64,000 nucleotides of DNA from Pseudorhodoferax sp965279475 (lineage in GTDB: Bacteria; Pseudomonadota; Gammaproteobacteria; Burkholderiales; Burkholderiaceae_C), in the NCBI GenBank assembly GCA_965279475.1, contig CBDIIA010000003.1:682001-746000 (forward strand), in the 5' to 3' direction. This document shows positions 18,004-27,400 of the stretch, piece by piece (the first letter of the stretch is position 1; each line of letters begins with the position of its first letter). Made by a program: the position numbers and the translations under genes. Below the pieces are notes generated by a model. The model made no database searches, had not been told where the DNA came from, and worked only from the letters and a program-made list of their open reading frames with translations.

Positions 18004-18357
18004 TCAACTTCCCGAAGGCGTCGAGGTCGGGGGGGCGGGAGCAGGCGCGGGTGCCGGTGCATCGGCGCTGCTGCTCTTGCCGCCGCTGTCCGCAGGCTTG
18101 GCGTCCTTCGCTGACGTGTCAGCCGAACTCTTGCCTTCTTCGCCGGGTGGCTTGGCGGCGGCGCTGGCGTTGTTGCCATTGCGGAAGTCGGTCGCGTACC
18201 AACCCGAACCCTTCAGCTGGAAGCCGGCCGCCGTCAACTGCTTCGTGAAGGTGGCCTTGCCGCAATTCGGGCATTCGGTCAGCGGGGGATCTGACATCTT
18301 CCGCAGCACATCCTTGCTGAACCCGCAGGATTCGCATTTGTAGGCGTAGATTGGCAT
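18004..18357 (-). CDS. FmdB family zinc-ribbon protein
   Basis: A 117-aa protein whose first 45 residues are an FmdB-type zinc ribbon: MPIYAYKCESCG and TECPNCGK provide two CxxC pairs for one zinc ion. The segment GSGWYATDF near residue 50 is also family-typical. The rest (about 62-117) is a low-complexity Ala/Pro/Ser/Lys tail with an (AP)n stretch, probably disordered. FmdB was first linked to formamidase/amidase regulation, but the role of most members is unknown. It lies directly upstream of DUF502 and aspS in the same run. Confidence 0.88.
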   Translation of the reverse strand: MPIYAYKCESCGFSKDVLRKMSDPPLTECPNCGKATFTKQLTAAGFQLKGSGWYATDFRNGNNASAAAKPPGEEGKSSADTSAKDAKPADSGGKSSSADAPAPAPAPAPPTSTPSGS

Positions 18358-18448
18358 GGTGAGAGTAGGGTCCGGTCAAGTCCGCAAAACCCTCAATTAT
18401 AGGCGGAGGGCGTGTCCGCAAGCGGCCATCGCCCCCTGCAACAGCGGG

Positions 18449-19894
18449 TCAACCGAGGCCGACCACCTTGTGGTGCGATGCGTGCGCCTGGCGGATCCAT
18501 TGGGGGGCCAACGATCCGACCACGATGCCCGCCAGCGCCGCCAGCACGCCGGCCAGCTGCGCCGGAAACTGCTCTCCGATCGGCGTGGCCAGCAGCAGCA
18601 GCCAGGTGCCGATGCCCAGCACGATGGAGACCATCGCGCCTTGCGTCGTGGCGCGCTTCCAGTACAGGCCGCACACCAGCGGCACGAACGCGCCCACCAG
18701 GGTGATCTGGTAGGCGCCCGAGACCATCTCGTAGATCGACGTGCCCTGCATGCGGATCGCGTACAGCAGCACCAGCACGCTGAACACCAGCACGGTGATG
18801 CGCATCGTCTTCAGTTCGTGCCGGTCGTCGATGCGCGGCCGGAACTGGCGCCAGATGTTCTCGGTGAAGGTCACGCTCGGGGCCAGCAGCGTTGCCGAGG
18901 CGGTGGACTTGATGGCCGACAGCAAGGCACCGAAGAACAGCACCTGCATCACGAACGGCATCTTCTCCAGCACCAGCGTCGGCAGCACCTTCTGCGGGTC
19001 GTCCTTCAGCAGGGCCGCGGTCTGCTCGGGCATGATGATCAGCGCACTGGCCACCAGGAACATTGGCACGAACGCGAACAGGATGTAGCAGATCCCGCCG
19101 ATCACCGGCCCCTTGGTCGCCGCGCCGACGCTGTTGGCCGACATCACCCGCTGGAACACGTCCTGCTGCGGGATCGAGCCCAGCATCATCGTGATCGCGG
19201 CCGCGAAGAAGAACAGCATGTCGTGCAGGCTGGGCTCGGGCCAGAACTTGAACAGGTCCCGGCTCATTGCCAGCGAGATCACCTTGTCGGCGCCGCCCGC
19301 CATCCCGCCGGCGAAGACCGCGATGGTCGCCAGCCCGGCCACCAGGATGATCATCTGCAGGAAGTCGGTGATCGCAACCGACCACATGCCGCCGAACAGC
19401 GTGTAGGCCAGGATCGACACCACACCGATCACCATCCCGACCGGAATGCTCACCGCGCCGCCCGACAGCAGGTTGAAGACCAGGCCCAGCGCCGTGACCT
19501 GCGCCGATACCCAGCCCAGGTAGCTCAGCATGATGATCAGCGAGCACACCACCTCGACCGTGCGGCCGAAACGCTCGCGGTAGTAGTCGCTGATCGTCAG
19601 CAGGTTCATCTTGTAGAGCTTGCCGGCGAAGAACAGCCCGACCAGGATCAGGCAGGTGCCCGCGCCGAACGGGTCTTCCACCACGCCGCCCAGCCCGCTG
19701 TTGACGAACTTGGCCGGGATGCCCAGCACGGTCTCCGAGCCGAACCACGTGGCGAAGGTCGTGGTGACGATCATCACCAGCGGCAGGTTGCGCCCGGCAA
19801 TCGCAAAGTCGGCGGTCGTTTTCACGCGCCGCGCAGCGATCAGGCCGATGGCGATGGTGGCAAGCAGATAGACGATCACCAATGTCAACAACAC
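18449..19894 (-). CDS. Sodium:solute symporter family (SSS) transporter
   Basis: A 481-aa polytopic membrane protein of the SSS family (PutP/PanF/SglT relatives) with about 13 hydrophobic segments. The region TTTFATWFGSETVLGIPAKF near residue 50 and SAIKSTASATLLAPS near residue 320 correspond to conserved sodium- and substrate-site segments. The substrate (amino acid, carboxylate or sugar) cannot be assigned from sequence alone. I accepted GTG 19894 because AGGAG lies nine bases upstream on this strand. It is inserted between ubiB and fmdB, 45 bases from ubiB, in an otherwise conserved housekeeping order. Confidence 0.9.
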   Translation of the reverse strand: MLLTLVIVYLLATIAIGLIAARRVKTTADFAIAGRNLPLVMIVTTTFATWFGSETVLGIPAKFVNSGLGGVVEDPFGAGTCLILVGLFFAGKLYKMNLLTISDYYRERFGRTVEVVCSLIIMLSYLGWVSAQVTALGLVFNLLSGGAVSIPVGMVIGVVSILAYTLFGGMWSVAITDFLQMIILVAGLATIAVFAGGMAGGADKVISLAMSRDLFKFWPEPSLHDMLFFFAAAITMMLGSIPQQDVFQRVMSANSVGAATKGPVIGGICYILFAFVPMFLVASALIIMPEQTAALLKDDPQKVLPTLVLEKMPFVMQVLFFGALLSAIKSTASATLLAPSVTFTENIWRQFRPRIDDRHELKTMRITVLVFSVLVLLYAIRMQGTSIYEMVSGAYQITLVGAFVPLVCGLYWKRATTQGAMVSIVLGIGTWLLLLATPIGEQFPAQLAGVLAALAGIVVGSLAPQWIRQAHASHHKVVGLG

Positions 19895-19939
19895 GATCCG
19901 CTACTCCTGTTCAATCCGATACGCGATGCCGTGCGCGAC

Positions 19940-21517
19940 TCAGAACAGCCGCACGCGCACCACCAGCTGCATGACCAGCAAACCCAAAGCAAAACCGATG
20001 CCGCCGTAGATGATGCCCTGCAGCAGCTTGTTGGTGCGGCGCTGCTCCGCCAGCAACTGCTGCAACTGCTGGTGCGACTCCTGCCGGGGTTCCTTGATGC
20101 CCTGGCGCAGAAACTCCACGACCAGGCGCGGCAGCTCGGGCAACAGCTTGGCGTAGCGTGGAGCCTCGTCGCGCAACCGGCCCAGCAGCGCCTGTGGGCC
20201 GATCTGCTCCAGCATCCATTTCTCGAGAAACGGTTTGGCCGTGCTCCAGAGGTCGAGTTCGGGGTCGAGGTCGCGCCCCAGCCCCTCGATGTTCAGCAGC
20301 GTCTTCTGCAGCAGCACCAGCTGCGGCTGGATCTCGACCTGGAAGCGGCGCGAGGTCTGGAACAGCCGCATCAGCACCATGCCGAGCGAGATCTCCTTCA
20401 GCGGCCGGTCGAAGTAGGGTTCGCACACCGCCCGGATGGCGGCTTCGAGCTCGTCCACCCGGGTCGACGGCGGCACCCAGCCGGACTCGATGTGTAGCTC
20501 GGCCACCCGCTTGTAGTCGCGCCGGAAGAAGGCGGTGAAGTTCTGCGCTAGGTATTCCTTGTCGTACTCGGTCAGCGTGCCGACGATGCCGAAATCCAGC
20601 AGGATGTAGCGGCCGAAGGTTTCCGGCTCCAGGCTGATCTGGATATTGCCGGGGTGCATGTCGGCATGGAAGAAGCCGTCACGGAACACCTGCGTGAAGA
20701 AGATCGTGACCCCGTCGCGGGCCAGCTTCTGCATGTCGACGCCGGCTTCGCGCAGCCGCGCGGTCTGCCCGATGGGGACGCCCTTCATGCGTTGCATCAC
20801 GATGACCTCGGGCGTGCAGAAGTCCCAGATCATCTCCGGGATCAACACCAGGTCCAGGCCTGCCATGTTGCGCCGCAGCTGCGCCGCGCTGGACGCTTCG
20901 CGCAGCAGATCCAGCTCGTCGTGCAGGTACTTGTCGAACTCGGCCACGACCTCCAGCGGTTTCAGGCGCTTGCCGTCGGACGACAGCCCCTGCACCCAGC
21001 CTGCCATGATGCGCATCAGGCCCAGGTCCTTCTCGATGGCCGGCAGCATGCCGGGGCGCAGCACCTTGACGGCCACCTCGCGTTCCACGCCATGCCGGTC
21101 GCGGATCAGCGCGAAATGCACCTGGGCGATCGACGCGCTGGCCACCGGCTGGTGGTCGAACGACACGAAGATCTGGTCCAGCGGCCGGCGAAAGGCGCGT
21201 TCGATCGTCGCCACCGCCACCGCCGACGGAAAGGGCGGCACGCGGTCCTGCAGGCGCGCCAGTTCTTCGGCGATGTCGGGCGCCAGCAGGTCGCGCCGGG
21301 TCGACAGCACCTGCCCGAACTTCACGAAGATCGGACCCAGCCGCTCCAGCGCTTCGCGCAGGCGCTGGCCACGTGGCGCGCTCAGGTCGCGGCCGACCGA
21401 CAGGATGCGCGCGATCACGCTCAGCCAGCGCTGGCGGAAGCTGCTCAGGACCAGTTCGTCGAGCCCGTAGCGAAGAACGATCCAGCAGATGAAAGCGCCT
21501 CTGGACAGGCGCCTCAT
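19940..21517 (-). CDS. ubiB: Ubiquinone biosynthesis accessory kinase-like ATPase UbiB
   Basis: UbiB is an ABC1/ADCK-type protein-kinase-like ATPase needed for ubiquinone synthesis, probably for access of lipid intermediates to the Ubi enzymes. The 525-aa protein shows the UbiB signature KxGQ in FVKFGQVLSTRRDLL near residue 63, an alanine-rich ASIAQVH loop, HADMHPGN near residue 290 and the metal-binding DFG in LLDFGIVG. A C-terminal hydrophobic segment (about 500-522) anchors it in the inner membrane. ATG 21517 was chosen over an upstream in-frame start because it overlaps the ubiJ stop by four bases and begins MRRLSRG, giving normal length. Confidence 0.95.
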   Translation of the reverse strand: MRRLSRGAFICWIVLRYGLDELVLSSFRQRWLSVIARILSVGRDLSAPRGQRLREALERLGPIFVKFGQVLSTRRDLLAPDIAEELARLQDRVPPFPSAVAVATIERAFRRPLDQIFVSFDHQPVASASIAQVHFALIRDRHGVEREVAVKVLRPGMLPAIEKDLGLMRIMAGWVQGLSSDGKRLKPLEVVAEFDKYLHDELDLLREASSAAQLRRNMAGLDLVLIPEMIWDFCTPEVIVMQRMKGVPIGQTARLREAGVDMQKLARDGVTIFFTQVFRDGFFHADMHPGNIQISLEPETFGRYILLDFGIVGTLTEYDKEYLAQNFTAFFRRDYKRVAELHIESGWVPPSTRVDELEAAIRAVCEPYFDRPLKEISLGMVLMRLFQTSRRFQVEIQPQLVLLQKTLLNIEGLGRDLDPELDLWSTAKPFLEKWMLEQIGPQALLGRLRDEAPRYAKLLPELPRLVVEFLRQGIKEPRQESHQQLQQLLAEQRRTNKLLQGIIYGGIGFALGLLVMQLVVRVRLF

Positions 21518-22065
21518 GCCGGCGCCTTGCCGGCGTCGTCCGCCCCTGCACGTCGGCCGGCGAATCTGCGCAGGGCGGCGATGGCGCTGCGGGCCGCGTT
21601 GCCTACGGCGTGCGCGGGTGCGTCGCCGATCAGGCGAGACAGATCTTCTTCGAGATCCCAGCGCACATGGTCGGCCAGCCAATGGACTTCGGCTGCCAGT
21701 TGCACGTCACCTTCGATGCGAACGGCGGGCTTGTCCCCGCGCACGACCTGCTGCGCCAGCGTGGCCGGCGAGGTGTCGGTCACGGTCAGGGTCAGGTCCG
21801 GCACCGCGCCGGCCGCCGCCAGGTCGAGCAGACCGGCGGGCGTGGCGAGCAGGGCGATGTGGAACTGGCGCCATTGCAGCCGCACGACCCGGCCCTGCTG
21901 GCGCAGCAGGCGCTCCATGGCCTCGGGTTCCTGCATCAGCACATGGTTGAGCAGCAGCACCAGCCGGTGCTGCAGTTCGTCGACCATCCAGGCCGGCGGC
22001 TGCAGCGAGCTGCCCACGCGTTCGATAAAGTCGGAGACAAAAGAAAAAGGGGACGATGTGGCCAT
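21514..22065 (-). CDS. ubiJ: Ubiquinone biosynthesis accessory factor UbiJ (SCP2-like)
   Basis: UbiJ is a lipid-binding SCP2-domain protein of the aerobic ubiquinone-synthesis complex. The 183-aa sequence has the expected pattern: an N-terminal amphipathic region with LNHVLMQEPEAMERL, an SCP2-type core with VRIEGDVQLAAEVHWLADHVRWDLEEDLSRLIGD split across residues about 105-150, and a basic/alanine-rich C-terminus. GDxxL..Vxxx..D.ED(L) is the typical UbiJ segment. Its coupling to ubiB by a four-base overlap and the presence of ubiE 1.1 kb upstream strengthen the call. Confidence 0.88.
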   Translation of the reverse strand: MATSSPFSFVSDFIERVGSSLQPPAWMVDELQHRLVLLLNHVLMQEPEAMERLLRQQGRVVRLQWRQFHIALLATPAGLLDLAAAGAVPDLTLTVTDTSPATLAQQVVRGDKPAVRIEGDVQLAAEVHWLADHVRWDLEEDLSRLIGDAPAHAVGNAARSAIAALRRFAGRRAGADDAGKAPA

Positions 22066-22136
22066 GGTCCCCGATTATTCTCTGTTTGGCGGCGCTTTCG
22101 ACGCCGGACCGAACGCAGCGCGCGCTGCGTGCCGCC

Positions 22137-23141
22137 TTATTGCAGGGCCTGCACCCCGGCCACCAGCCAGCCCACGCTGCCGCTCTTGGGTTTGGTCATG
22201 TTCCAGACCTCGCGGAACGGGCTCGGGCCGGCGGAGGGATCTTCGCGGATCATCCCGGAGAACTCGACGCTGGCCATGTAGTCGTCGCCCAGGTCCTCGA
22301 TGCCGAGCAGCTTGGCATCGAGCATCACCACGTCGGTCTTGTTCGACAGTCCGCCGGTGTGCGTTTCGCGGTCGCTCAGCTGCGCCTGGATCTCGCCCAG
22401 CATCGTGTCGGTCATCATGGCCCGGAGCGAGCCGATGTCGGCCCGGTCCCAGGCGGACTGCAGGGTCACGAAATTGCGCTTGGCCGCGGCCAGGAAGTTG
22501 TCGCTGTCGAAGCCATCGGGAATGCCCCAGGTCTGCGAACCCGCCAGCGCCGAGCCGATGACGACACCCGAACCCACGGTACCTGCCGCGCCAGCGGTAC
22601 CGGCGTCGAACGAGGCCGTGTTGCGCTCCCAGGGCCGGGCCGATGCATCGTTGCCGACGTTCTCGGGCCGGTAGGTCGAGGGCACCTGCGGTGCGGCGCC
22701 GCCTCCGGCGCCCTGGAAGGCGAACGGGCTGTTGCCGCCTGCCGGCTGCTGACCCTGACGGCGCGAGCGCATGAACCAGCCGATGGCGAGCATCGCGACC
22801 AGCACCACCAGCGCGATCAGCATGAACTGACCGAAGGCTGCGCCCAGGCCCAGCGAGGAGGCCAGCCAAGCCAGGCCCAGGCCTGCAGCCAGGCCGCCCA
22901 GCATGGCGCCCCAGGGGCGCTTGGGTGCTGCAGCCGGCGCCGCGGCCGCAGGTTTGGCCGCGGCTGCGTTGTTGGTCGCCTGCGAAGGCGCGGCCGGTGT
23001 GTGCGGTGCGGCCTCGCGCTGCGTCACGTTGTTCGACTGCTTGCCGACCGAGCCGCCGCCGCCCAGGCGCCTTGCGGCCTCGGCATCCAGGCCCAGCGTC
23101 AGCATCATCACTGCCGCCAAAAATAGTGTCCAGATCTTCAT
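22137..23141 (-). CDS. Tim44-like domain membrane protein
   Basis: A 334-aa protein with a signal peptide or anchor (MKIWTLFLAAVMMLTLGLDA), a low-complexity Gly/Ala/Pro region with a GGGGSVGK stretch, two hydrophobic segments (about 78-98 and 103-124) and a C-terminal Tim44-like domain (about 205-334) with AKRNFVTLQSAWDRAD and a final FREVWNMTKP. Bacterial Tim44-like proteins are inner-membrane proteins of unclear function, often next to ubiquinone genes in Betaproteobacteria, as here between ubiJ and ubiE. GGAGA lies upstream of the ATG at 23141. Confidence 0.87.
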   Translation of the reverse strand: MKIWTLFLAAVMMLTLGLDAEAARRLGGGGSVGKQSNNVTQREAAPHTPAAPSQATNNAAAAKPAAAAPAAAPKRPWGAMLGGLAAGLGLAWLASSLGLGAAFGQFMLIALVVLVAMLAIGWFMRSRRQGQQPAGGNSPFAFQGAGGGAAPQVPSTYRPENVGNDASARPWERNTASFDAGTAGAAGTVGSGVVIGSALAGSQTWGIPDGFDSDNFLAAAKRNFVTLQSAWDRADIGSLRAMMTDTMLGEIQAQLSDRETHTGGLSNKTDVVMLDAKLLGIEDLGDDYMASVEFSGMIREDPSAGPSPFREVWNMTKPKSGSVGWLVAGVQALQ

Positions 23142-23165
23142 CGAAGTCTCCTCAGTTGGAACCCA

Positions 23166-23897
23166 TTAGCATTTGATGCCGACATGCAGCGATACAAGCC
23201 CGCCGGTCATGTTGTGATAGTCCACGTGGCCGAAACCCTGTGCCTGCATCAGGGCTTTCAGCTCCTGCTGGCCCGGGTGCATGCGGATCGACTCGGCCAG
23301 GTAGCGGTAGCTGGCATCGTCGCCCGCGACCAGCTTGCCCAGACGCGGCAACACGTTGAACGAATACCAGTCGTAGGCCTTTTCCAGCGGCTTGGCGACC
23401 TTCGAGAACTCGAGCACCAGCAGCTTGCCGCGCGGCTTGAGTACCCGGTTCATCTCGGCCAGCGCTGCAGCCTTGTGTGTCATGTTGCGCAGGCCGAAGG
23501 CCACGCTCACCAGATCGAAGCTGGCATCGGCGAACGGCAGTTTCTCGGCGTCGCAGACCATGCTGGGCAGCACCAGACCGGCGTCCAGCAGGCGGTCGCG
23601 CCCGGTGCGCAGCATCGCTTCGTTGATGTCGGTATGCACCACCATCCCGGTCTTGCCGACCTTGCGCGCGAACGCCATCGTCAGGTCGCCGGTGCCGCCC
23701 GCGATGTCGAGCACACGCTGACCTTCCTGCACGTTGCCGACCAACACCGCATAACTCTTCCATGCGCGGTGCATGCCCATCGACATCAGGTCGTTCATCA
23801 GGTCGTACTTGGGTGCGACCGAGTCGAAGACGCCCTTGACGCGGCTTGCCTTCTCCGTCTCTTCGACGGACTCGAAACCGAAATGGGTGGAGGACAT
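23166..23897 (-). CDS. ubiE: Ubiquinone/menaquinone C-methyltransferase
   Basis: UbiE is the SAM-dependent C-methyltransferase of ubiquinone (and menaquinone) synthesis. The 243-aa protein carries the UbiE signature near the N-terminus (VFDSVAPKYDLMNDLMS), the SAM-binding glycine loop LDIAGGTGDLT near residue 66, and the second signature RVLKPRGKLLVLEFSK near residue 155. Length fits the family. It is 24 bases upstream of the Tim44-like gene and downstream of the DUF971 gene, a frequent Burkholderiales arrangement. Confidence 0.97.
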   Translation of the reverse strand: MSSTHFGFESVEETEKASRVKGVFDSVAPKYDLMNDLMSMGMHRAWKSYAVLVGNVQEGQRVLDIAGGTGDLTMAFARKVGKTGMVVHTDINEAMLRTGRDRLLDAGLVLPSMVCDAEKLPFADASFDLVSVAFGLRNMTHKAAALAEMNRVLKPRGKLLVLEFSKVAKPLEKAYDWYSFNVLPRLGKLVAGDDASYRYLAESIRMHPGQQELKALMQAQGFGHVDYHNMTGGLVSLHVGIKC

Positions 23898-24001
23898 GGT
23901 TCGATGCTAGGGCAGAAGTGGTGCATGGACGGGGACAACCCTGCCCCAGATCAGGGAATGTGTGGTGGCGATGCACTATCCCCGGTACGGGGTGGGGTTG
24001 T

Positions 24002-24415
24002 TCAATGCGACCCGCAGGCGTGGCCGCCCGGGGCCTGCATCGGTGCATCGCGATCGATCTCGGCGGTGGCCAGCCGCGCTGCGTAGTCGGCCCACAGCTT
24101 GTCCTGCTGCGAGCCGAGAAAGTAGAGGTAGTCCCACGAGAAGATGCCGGTGTCGTGGCCGTCCGAGAAGGCTGGCTGTACCGCGTAGTTGCCCACCGGC
24201 TCCAGCCCGACCAGCGTCACCTCGCGCTTGCCGGTCTGCAGCACTTCCTGGCCCGGGCCGTGGCCCTGCACCTCGGCCGAAGGCGAGTAGATGCGCATCA
24301 GTTCGAACGGGATGCGGAACGCCGCACCGTCGGAGAAGGTGACCGCCAGCACACGCGAGCTACCGTGCACGGTCAGGTCGATCGGGGTCGGGGAGCCGGA
24401 TTGCAGTCCTGCCAT
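24002..24415 (-). CDS. DUF971 domain protein
   Basis: A 137-aa protein of the DUF971 family, related to the N-terminal domain of gamma-butyrobetaine hydroxylase. Family segments are visible: LAVTFSDGAAFRIPFELMRIYSPSAEVQGH split over residues 22-52, and VGNYAVQPAFSDGHDTGIFSWDYL near residues 75-98. The function is unproven; some DUF971 proteins are linked to Fe-S cluster biology. It starts 16 bases after the Fe-S/FAD oxidoreductase gene ends and precedes ubiE, suggesting a shared transcript. Confidence 0.88.
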   Translation of the reverse strand: MAGLQSGSPTPIDLTVHGSSRVLAVTFSDGAAFRIPFELMRIYSPSAEVQGHGPGQEVLQTGKREVTLVGLEPVGNYAVQPAFSDGHDTGIFSWDYLYFLGSQQDKLWADYAARLATAEIDRDAPMQAPGGHACGSH

Positions 24416-24430
24416 GAAGGATCCTTTTCT

Positions 24431-27400
24431 TCAGACCAGCACACGTTCGATGCCGCCCGAATTGGCGGCCTCGACGAACTCTGGCAGCCATTGGTCGCCC
24501 AGGATCTGCTGCGCCATCTCGACCACGATGTAGTCGGCCTCCAGCAGGCCGTTCTGCAGGTCGTTGCCGTAGCGGCTCAGGCCCTGCAGGCAGCTCGGGC
24601 AGCTGGTCAGGATCTTGATGTCGGCCTTGGCACCCACGGCACCCGTGGCGCGCAAGGCGGCTTCGTCCTTGCGCAGTTCTTCTTCCTTGCGGAAGCGGAT
24701 CTGCGTCGAGATGTCCGGCCGCGTCACCCCCAGCGTGCCCGACTCGCCGCAGCAGCGGTCGCTCTTGCGCACGTTGTCGCCGAGCAGCGCCTTCACCGTC
24801 TTCATCGGCTCCTGCAGCTTCATCGGCGTGTGGCAGGGGTCGTGGTACAGGTAACCGGCGCCTGCCGACGTGTCCAGCGTGATGCCTTTCTCCAGCAGGT
24901 ATTCGTGGATATCGATGATCCGGCACCCGGGGAAGATCTTGTCGAACTGGTAGCCCTGCAGCTGGTCGTAACAGGTGCCGCAGCTCACCACGACGGTCTT
25001 GATGTCCAGGTAGTTCAGCGTGTTGGCGACGCGGTGGAACAGCACGCGGTTGTCGGTGATGATCTTCTCGGCCTTGTCGAACTGGCCGCTGCCCTTCTGC
25101 GGGTAACCGCAGCACAGGTAACCGGGCGGCAGCACCGTCTGCACGCCGGCATGCCACAGCATCGCCTGCGTCGCCAGGCCGACCTGGCTGAACAGACGCT
25201 CGGAGCCACAACCGGGGAAATAGAACACCGCCTCCGACTCCGACGTGGTCGCCAGCGGGTTGCGGATGATCGGCACGTAGTCCTTGTCCTCGATGTCCAG
25301 CAAGGCCCGCGCGCTGCGTTTGGGCAACCCACCCGGCATCTTCTTGTTGATGAAGTGGATCACCTGTTCCTTGATCGGTGCCGCACCCACCGTTGCACGG
25401 GGCGCCGCCGTCTGCTTGCGTGCCAGGCCGCGCAGCACGTCGTTGGCCAGCCGCTGCGCCTTGAAGCCGACATCGACCATCGCCGAGCGCATGAGCTTGA
25501 TGGTCTGGGGGTTGGTCGCGTTGAGGAAGAACATCGCAGCGGCATTGCCGGGGCGGAAGGTCTTCTTGCCCATCTTGCGCAGCAGGTTGCGCATGTTCAT
25601 CGTGACGTCGCCGAAGTCGATCTTGACCGGGCAGGGCGACAGGCACTTGTGGCACACCGTGCAGTGGTCGGCCACGTCCTCGAACTCTTCCCAGTGCTTG
25701 ATGCTGACGCCGCGCCGCGTCTGCTCCTCGTACAGAAACGCCTCGATCAGCAGCGAGGTCGCCAGGATCTTGTTGCGCGGGCTGTACAGCAGGTTGGCGC
25801 GCGGCACATGCGTGGCGCAGACCGGCTTGCACTTGCCGCAGCGCAGGCAGTCTTTCATGCTGTCGGCGATGGCGCCGATGTCGCTCTGCTGCATGATCAG
25901 CGACTCGTGTCCCATCAGGCCGAAGCTCGGCGTGTAGGCGTTCGTCAGGTCGGCGTGCAGCGCACTGTTGCGCAGCAGCTTGCCCTTGTTGAAGCGGCCC
26001 TCGGGGTCCACACGCTGCTTGTAGTCGGTGAACGGCTGGACCTCGGCCTCGGTCAGGAACTCGAGCTTGGTGATGCCGATGCCATGCTCGCCCGAGATCA
26101 CGCCATCGAGCGACCGCGCCAGCGCCATGATGCGCGCCACGGCCTGATGGGCCGTCTGCAGCATGTCGTAGTTGTCGCTGTTCACCGGGATGTTGGTGTG
26201 CACGTTGCCATCGCCGGCGTGCATGTGCAGCGCCACCCAGACCCGGCCCTTCAGCACGCGCTGGTGGATGGCGGTGCACTCCTCCAGGATCGGCCGGAAC
26301 GACGCGCCGCCGAAGATCGTCTGCAATGGCGTGCGGAGCTGCGCCTTCCAGCTCGCGCGCAGGCTGTGGTCCTGCAACTGCGGGAACAGCGCGTCGACGT
26401 CCAGCAGCCAGCCCTGCCACAGCGCACGCACTTCGCGCACCAGCGCGGTCGCCTGCGACACGCGGTCTTCCAGCAACTCGGCCGACGGGATCTCGACCGC
26501 GTCGTCCTGCTTGCCCAGCGGCAGCTGGCCCTTGGTGAAGAAGGCTTCCAGCGCATCGCACAGCGCGATCTTGTTGGCCAGGCTCAACTCGATGTTGATG
26601 CGCTCGATGCCATCGGTGTACTCGGCCATGCGCGGCAGCGGGATCACCACGTCCTCGTTGATCTTGAACGCGTTGGTGTGCCGCGAGATCGCGGCCGTGC
26701 GCTTGCGGTCGAGCCAGAACTTCTTGCGCGCCTCGGGGCTGATCGCGATGAAGCCTTCGCCGCTGCGCGAGTTGGCGATGCGCACCACCTCGGACGTGGC
26801 ACGTGCCACCGCGTCGGCGTCGTCGCCGGCGATGTCGCCGAACAGCACCATCTTCGGCAGGCCCGAGCCGCCGGGCAGCGCACGGCGCGACTTGGTCGCA
26901 TAACCCACGGCCTTCAGGTAACGGTCGTCCAGGTGCTCCAGACCGGCCAGCAGCACGCCCGAGCGCTTCTGCTCGGCGAACATGAAGTCCTTGATCTCGA
27001 CGATGCTGGGCACGGCGTCCTTGGCGTTGCCGAAGAACTCCAGGCACACGGTGCGCGTGTGCTGCGGCATGCGGTGCACGATCCAGCGCGCGCTGGTGAT
27101 CAGACCGTCGCAGCCTTCCTTCTGGATGCCGGGCAGGCCGCTCAGGAACTTGTCGGTGACGTCCTTGCCCAGGCCTTCCTTGCGGAACACGCGGCCCGGG
27201 ATGTCGAGCCGCTCGGTGCGCACCGGCGTCTTGCCGTCGGCCTCGAAATAACGCAGCTCGAAGCTCGCCTGTGCCACGTCGTGGATCTTGCCGAGGTTGT
27301 GGTCGAGCCGGGTCACTTCGAGCCACTGCGCATCGGGCGTCACCATGCGCCACGAAGCCAGGTTGTCGAGCGCCGTGCCCCACAACACAGCCTTCTTGCC